14,598 nucleotides of DNA from Entamoeba histolytica HM-1:IMSS (Eukaryota > Evosea > Mastigamoebida > Endamoebidae), in assembly GCF_000208925.1 (NCBI RefSeq), contig NW_001915129.1, positions 6,086-20,683 of the forward strand, in the 5' to 3' direction. Within the stretch, counting starts at the first letter, position 1, and each line of letters starts with the position of its first letter. Shown one piece after another: positions 9,818 through 14,598 of the stretch. Below the pieces are notes generated by a model. It worked only from the letters and a program-made list of their open reading frames with translations, had not been told where the DNA came from and searched no databases. A program made the position numbers and the translations under genes.

Positions 9818-9980
9818 TTCTTTCTAACTGATTTGCTTAGTTCGACGATGGATCTAATAATTGATTTATTATTAGAACATTATCTTGTTTTTAAAAACAT
9901 TTTTCTGTGTTTTTTGTGATTCTTTTTTTGAAAAATTAAATCAGAAAATCATAACTTAAAATTGTGTTATTGACGTGTTG
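9818..9980. promoter_or_regulatory. Divergent promoter region of talin (-) and cactin-like gene (+)
   Basis: Only about 160 nt separate the two start regions. A perfect 12-nt palindrome GTTTTTAAAAAC lies at 9887-9898, near the middle. It resembles the Entamoeba TATA-like element and reads the same both ways. AAAAATTAA at 9931, about 33 nt downstream on the plus strand, resembles the Entamoeba initiator AAAAATTCA. GAAC words, the third known Entamoeba core element, occur at about 9875 (+) and about 9843 (-). The match to these elements is by eye; transcription starts are not known. Confidence 0.45.
9854..9875. repeat. 8-nt perfect inverted repeat in the divergent promoter
   Basis: The arms CTAATAAT and ATTATTAG are separated by 6 nt (TGATTT). 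It lies about 30 nt from the TATA-like palindrome on the talin side, so it may overlap the talin transcription start or bind a dimeric protein. In DNA this AT-rich it may also be chance. Confidence 0.35.
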
Positions 9981-10674
9981 ATGAACGACAATGGACTTCA
10001 TCCTTTATTGACTTCTCTTGTATCTTGTTATTTTTCTAAATTAAATGATACTGAATTACAGAAAATAAAAGAGGAAGTTAATAAAAGAATTGATGATGGA
10101 AATCATGTAACTTATTGGAGAGAAGTAAGAGTAAAAATTAGTGAAGAAATTCAGAGAAGAGAGTCAATTAAAAGTCAACGCAAATTAAACGAAAAAAGTC
10201 CTTTTGAAGTTATTTGTAATGAACCACTCCAAAGAATGCAACAAGTTGTTGACAAATATACTTTCATCAATTCTAAAGATAAAAGTTTAATTCCTCAAGT
10301 TCATTGTCGAGTTAATTTGATTCAACCAAAAACAAGATATTCAACAGCAACTGTTTGTTATTACTATTATTACAAAGAAAACTATTTATAACTAATGACC
10401 AAAGGGTAAGACAAATGAAATAACTGATGGTTATGAAATAACAATTTTATATCCAAATTTTCATGGAAGAGTTAATTATAGAATAGAAGAAACAGATAAT
10501 AAAAACTTTTGTAAATTAATTATTACATCAAATTCACAGTATAAGGATGTTGAATTCATTATTGAAAATAAACATATTGAAATGTCTCAAAGAAGAGGAT
10601 ATTCTTGTTATTTTGATAAAGAATTATTTCATCTTAAATTCTTTTTTAAAAGAGATTTTCAAGAAATAGATTAA
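9981..10674 (+). CDS. Very short cactin-like protein (spliceosome-associated), two exons
   Basis: Exon 1 is 9981-10352 (124 codons) and exon 2 is 10405-10674 (89 codons plus TAA), giving 213 residues. The last 85 residues follow the conserved cactin C-terminal domain: GYEITILYPNF, then DNKNFCKLII, YKDVEFIIENKHIEMSQRRGY, and FHLKFFFKR at the end, aligned with YKFNIFYPDL, DNKDFAILRF, YEDIAFKIVNREWEYSHRHGF and FQLWFHFKR in animal cactin. Residues 1-66 (NGLHPLLTSLV, LNDTELQKIKEEVNKRI, VTYWREV) resemble the end of the cactin middle domain. Cactin acts in pre-mRNA splicing in other eukaryotes. It is usually about 600-750 residues, so the Arg/Ser-rich N-terminus and most of the middle domain are missing. 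An in-frame TAA near 9957, with no acceptor AG between it and the ATG, argues against a missed upstream exon. The family alignment is recalled, not computed. Confidence 0.75.
10353..10404 (+). other. Intron of the cactin-like gene (52 nt, AAG acceptor)
   Basis: The donor is GTTTGT and the branch-like motif is AACTAATGAC. The first acceptor is CAAAG at 10400-10404. The junction is phase 0 on both sides and joins STAT to GKTNEI, restoring the cactin C-terminal domain. A second AAG six bases downstream (ending 10410) would also keep the frame and drop Gly-Lys. Retention stops the protein after 12 Tyr-rich residues. Confidence 0.75.
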
Positions 10675-10859
10675 AATTCTTTTTTTTTATAGTTAAAGAG
10701 ATTTATTAAAAGTGAAAATCAAATATATTTCATATAAATTGAATGTTTTGTATAGTTTTTATTAATTAAGCATAAATTCATAAAACTTATTATTGAATTA
10801 TCGTATCATTTTTAATACTCCCATTTGATTAAGAAGATTTTAACCTATTAAAATAGTTT

Positions 10860-11365
10860 GATTATTAAACCTAACATTGTAACTGAATGTGAATGTGAAT
10901 ATATATGTTTGTTTGTAGTTTATACTGTTGATGATGTAATACTTCTGGTACAATGTATTTTGATGTTTCTATCTATTTTATGAATATCACTACTGTCATT
11001 TATCATTTTAATGTATTTTACCTTCCAAAAATTTGTTATTTTACAATTAATTTGTTTATTTTCATCAAGTGATACAACAAAGAAATTATCTGTTTTAATA
11101 TCTCAATGTAATATTCCATTTGAATGAAGATATGAATTTTTCTAATTATTTCTTAGATGGTAGTATATTATATCTTTCAGACTCTTGAGAGTCTTATTCT
11201 TAGAACATTCCATATTTCTATATACTCTGAAATTACATAAGAATCTTACATGAAATAATTTAAAATTATTCTTGATATTTTTCAATACCATTCAATTGTT
11301 GTATTGTTATTAAAATGATATTCTTAAATATTCTTCTTCATTTTATTCAAAATGTATTTATATGT
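10860..11365 (-). pseudogene. Decayed TKL-like protein kinase domain
   Basis: One minus-strand frame from about 11340 to 10872 keeps kinase landmarks in order despite several stops. They are EEEYL and MVLKNIKNN (around the alphaC helix), SLKDII (hinge to alphaD), YLHSNGILH-stop-DIKTDN (catalytic loop, 11132-11090), FFVVSLDENKQINCKITNFW (beta7-beta9 into the degenerate DFG, ending 11025) and IYSHSHSVTML (alphaF, where kinases have DIYSFSVTML, 10904-10872). The catalytic loop Arg codon is TGA at 11103-11105. DFG has become NFW, and a 6-nt CATTCA duplication sits in alphaF. NKMKK (beta3 lysine region) is in a shifted frame just upstream. At least four more stops are present. The closest pattern I know is the Entamoeba TKL-like kinase family (SLDxNxQxNCKxTDFG). 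The 5' end, the activation loop and the C-lobe end are too eroded to place. Confidence 0.8.
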
Positions 11366-14300
11366 TTATTCATATATTTTCATATAATTATAATTCTTAT
11401 TTTAAATTTGAATGTTTTACAAAACATCAGGGTTTAATAGTTGTTAAATTTATTTACTCGTTATTTCATAATTCACTCCAATAGTTCTTTTATTTTTTGT
11501 TATAATTTGTATGAGTGTTTGGTACACTTTCAATACATTCTATTATTGTTTTATATTTCATATTTCACCATTTATTTTGTGATCACATTTTGATAAACGG
11601 ACTGTTGTTATTTTCTTTTATAATAAACATAATAAGGTTTACTATGATTAATTTTTGATGTTATAATTTTATCTGTATAAAATTCTTCTTAAAATCATTT
11701 GATTTCTTTATATCATTTTCTTTGATTATTTCGTTGGTTCAAATTTTCTTTGTTTTATATGTAATATACTTATTAAACTGTTTTGTTTTATTCTTTTTTC
11801 TGATTCTTATTGTTGAAATATATTCTTTGAATAATTATTATTTTCTTCTTCTCTTCTATTAAATCTTTTATTCTATTTCACATTCTTTATGAAATTTGTC
11901 CAGTTCGTTTCTCTTTTTAATTATGTTTCATTTTATTCATGTATATAAGTTTCATGCTTTTTCTAATATATTTAAATGAATGTTTGTCTCTGATTAACAT
12001 TGATTAATATCATATGCTCTCTTTATTATAACCTAAGTTTACTTTATATGTTCATTCTTAATACAATTTTCATTCACTTCTGATAGCTTAATATAGTTGT
12101 GTTATTTTTTATTTTTATTGATTATTAAATTCCAGTTATTAAATATATATTTGATATTAAACCAATATAAATTCTTATTATATAATTTCTATAAGTATCA
12201 GTATTGATATTCTCATTTTTATTTTCATTTTGCACTTTCTTGTTTAATTCTTTATTATCATTTTGTTTATAATAATAATAACTTTTTATGAAAGTGTAAA
12301 CAAGTTTATTATTTTGACTCAAATACTTATATATCATTACAGTAGTTATTCTTTTGAAATTCTCACATTTCTCATTCATTAATATCATTTATTTAATTAT
12401 ATGTGTAAGTATGTATTTCCATTCTTGAATATCATGGTGTTTATTTTCAGTATCTTTTTTAATTAATTTTGTAAATACACTTTTGACTTTACTTTATTCT
12501 GAATTTTATTCATTTCAATTATTTTAATTAATTGGTTTATGAATTTAAATAATATTTTATTTATAAAATAATATGTATTATATTCAGTTAATCTTTAATG
12601 CATCTTTTATTATAATAATGAGTCATTCTTTTATCATTTATTTAATAGTTTCTAATATACTCTCCAGTTTTATGATTTGTTACTTTTGAGTTAACCTTTT
12701 CATTCTTTGTTTTTATATGTTTTTTTTTAATATTATCATTTTACCAGTCATTAATTATTTTATTCTTCTGATTTTAACACGTGGTTCTCTTTATTAACAC
12801 TACTTTTATTTTCTTTATTTTGTTTCTTTATTTATTCTTTTTTACAATGTCTTTTCCTTCGTCTTTCATTTTTACAAGTTGTTTCATTTATATACTCTTA
12901 TTGTTTTTTTCTTTTCTCTTCTTTTTTCAGTGTAATTTATCATTCTCATTATATTATTTCATTTACTCTTTATTCTTTAAATTTTTTAAATTCTATCTTC
13001 ATTTTTATTATTTTTATTAGTTATGGTATATTTTCTGTACAACGCATTTTGTTTAATGTTTGTTACAGTTTTCATTTATGTATGTAGTTCTTTCATTAAA
13101 CCATTTATTTCATATTATTTATCTCTTTTTCACTCGTGTTTATCATTTTTGTTTAATTCTCTTCTCTCTTGGATTATATCTCATTGATGTATTTTCTTGT
13201 AACTATTTTTATGTACTTAATTGTTATAGATTTGTTTTTATTTAATTAAATTGATGGTTCATTTGTCTACTCACACAATTCTATTTTATTCAAATTCATT
13301 CCAACAATAAAAAGATGGTTATAGAAATAAATAGAACACAAAAATGAAAGAAAATGAGCAAACATTATAAATATAAAAAGAATTAAAAGGAAAATGAATG
13401 AACAACGATAGAATAAATGAATAAAATAAATTATAAAGATAAATTGAATGAAATAAGTAGAATCAACAAATAATAGCAATGATAAAATTGTAAAATTAAG
13501 GTGTTCATTTTATTTAAAAAAGACAATAACAAAATTAAATAAAACAGAGATTATATTCAATACAAATGGTTTGTTGCTGATGTGTATTGACAAATTGTAT
13601 TTAAATTCATAAGTATCAAAAACATAATAAAAATGTTGTTAAAAGAAAAAAGAATTTGAATTTGAAAAAAAAACAATTTCAAATGAAGAAGAGATGAAGC
13701 ACAAAATTGTGTGAGTGATAGTTAATATTGAACAACATGAAATTTATGTTTATTTTATCACAAAAATAAAAATATGTAAATGAATCAAACAAAGAAATAA
13801 AAATAAATGAATAATAATACATACGAAAAGAAACAAAGAAAAATAAAGAAGTTGAACATAAAGAAATATAAGAAGAAATGTATATTTAAATAATAATATA
13901 AATGATAGAAAATGAAGAAAGATATGAAGAGGAGAGAGAAATTATAATAAATAATGAGAATAACATATAATCAGACAACCAACAATAGAAACTTCAAATA
14001 AGTAAAAATACAGAATTAAATAATGATAATGTCATTGTATTTTGCTTATATTAATCAATGTAATAAAGTTATAAGTCTACTTTAAAATATTTAAATGAAA
14101 TGTGACAATTTTATTTAAATTCATTTCATTTAAATCGTTGTTCAACACATTTAAAAGAAAAAAGATGAATGAGATAGAAAAATATAGAATATAAAGCATG
14201 TGATAGATATAAAAATGAAATGTCACAAGAAGCAATTCAATTTGAATTGTCGGTTCATTAAATATGATTCATTAACAATCAATATAAAAGTCAATTAAAC

Positions 14301-14598
14301 AAATAGAATATTATTGTTTTATTTGGTGTATTTCATTAACTAATTTCATTGTACAAACACTAATGATATTATTTTGAAATTTTGTTTCTTTGAAAGTGAT
14401 TGTTGTTTAGAATTAAAACAAAATATGAAAAATTTAAAAGAATGTTTTGAGAAAGAATATTTGTAATAACAACTTAAATAAAAGAGTTGAATAATAATGA
14501 ATGTATCAATAGTAACATGTTTATTCTATTTTATATTTTCTATACAATTTCATTTTATTTAAATCATCTGAGAAATAGTAAAAAAGAATATTTATTAA
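11366..14598. other. Gene-free low-complexity AT-rich region
   Basis: No intact gene is recognisable over 3.2 kb. Open frames at 12781-13020 (+), 13060-13245 (+) and 13267-13479 (-) are F/I/L/Y-rich products of T-rich strands, with no domain. An 87-codon minus frame at 12125-12388 is K/N/Y-rich and ends in a hydrophobic run (YIIRIYIGLISNIYLITGI). It lies upstream of the kinase remnant and could be a relic of its N-terminal or membrane part, but nothing proves this. No tRNA-like or rRNA-like sequence was seen. The strand bias flips near 13260 (T-rich before, A-rich after). Confidence 0.55.
14089..14135. repeat. 14-nt perfect inverted repeat
   Basis: ATTTAAATGAAATG at 14089-14102 is matched by its exact reverse complement at 14122-14135, with a 19-nt spacer. 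The spacer holds another TTTATTTAAAT word, and the related word CATTTTATTTAAA recurs near 13506 and 14553. The function is unknown. It could be a hairpin or simply a product of the low-complexity DNA. Confidence 0.5.

Noticed and set aside
11737..11750. GGTTCAAAT word resembling a tRNA T-loop
   Set aside because: No acceptor stem, D arm or anticodon arm could be paired around it.
12781..13479. Three short F/I/L/Y-rich frames that look like membrane proteins
   Set aside because: They follow the T-rich strand exactly, including the change of strand at 13260, so they reflect base composition rather than coding.

Overview
The window looks like nuclear DNA of an Entamoeba species. It is extremely AT-rich, genes are short-spaced, and codon use is almost entirely A/T-ending. 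The introns are tiny (49-58 nt), with a GTTTG(T/A) donor and a nearby ACTAAT-like branch site. The encoded proteins are eukaryotic, and the kinase remnant resembles the large Entamoeba TKL-like kinase family. This assignment is made from the sequence alone; the species is not resolved.

Layout: 1-888 is gene-free AT-rich DNA. Four genes then run head-to-tail on the minus strand: (i) a Not4/CNOT4-like protein with RRM and CCCH finger but no RING domain (889-3000); (ii) a CDP-alcohol phosphotransferase of the ethanolamine/choline phosphotransferase type (3113-4246); (iii) a PAQR/hemolysin-III family membrane protein whose last zinc-binding helix lies in a second exon (4522-5413); (iv) a short talin, about 1370 residues once two 5' introns are removed (5605-9817). 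A compact divergent promoter (9818-9980) separates talin from a plus-strand two-exon gene that I read as a very small cactin, a spliceosome-associated protein (9981-10674). After it comes a 3.9 kb stretch with no intact gene. Its first part (about 10860-11365, minus strand) is a clearly decayed protein kinase. The rest is low-complexity DNA whose strand bias flips from T-rich to A-rich near 13260.

The genes do not form one pathway: they cover mRNA regulation and splicing (Not4-like, cactin), membrane lipids (phosphotransferase, PAQR) and actin-linked adhesion (talin). I see no new multi-gene system. The most interesting points are gene-structure and domain-loss observations: a talin start codon that seems to exist only after splicing, a Not4 without its ubiquitin-ligase RING, a cactin cut to about 213 residues with an atypical AAG acceptor, and the kinase pseudogene with a stop codon in place of the HRD arginine.
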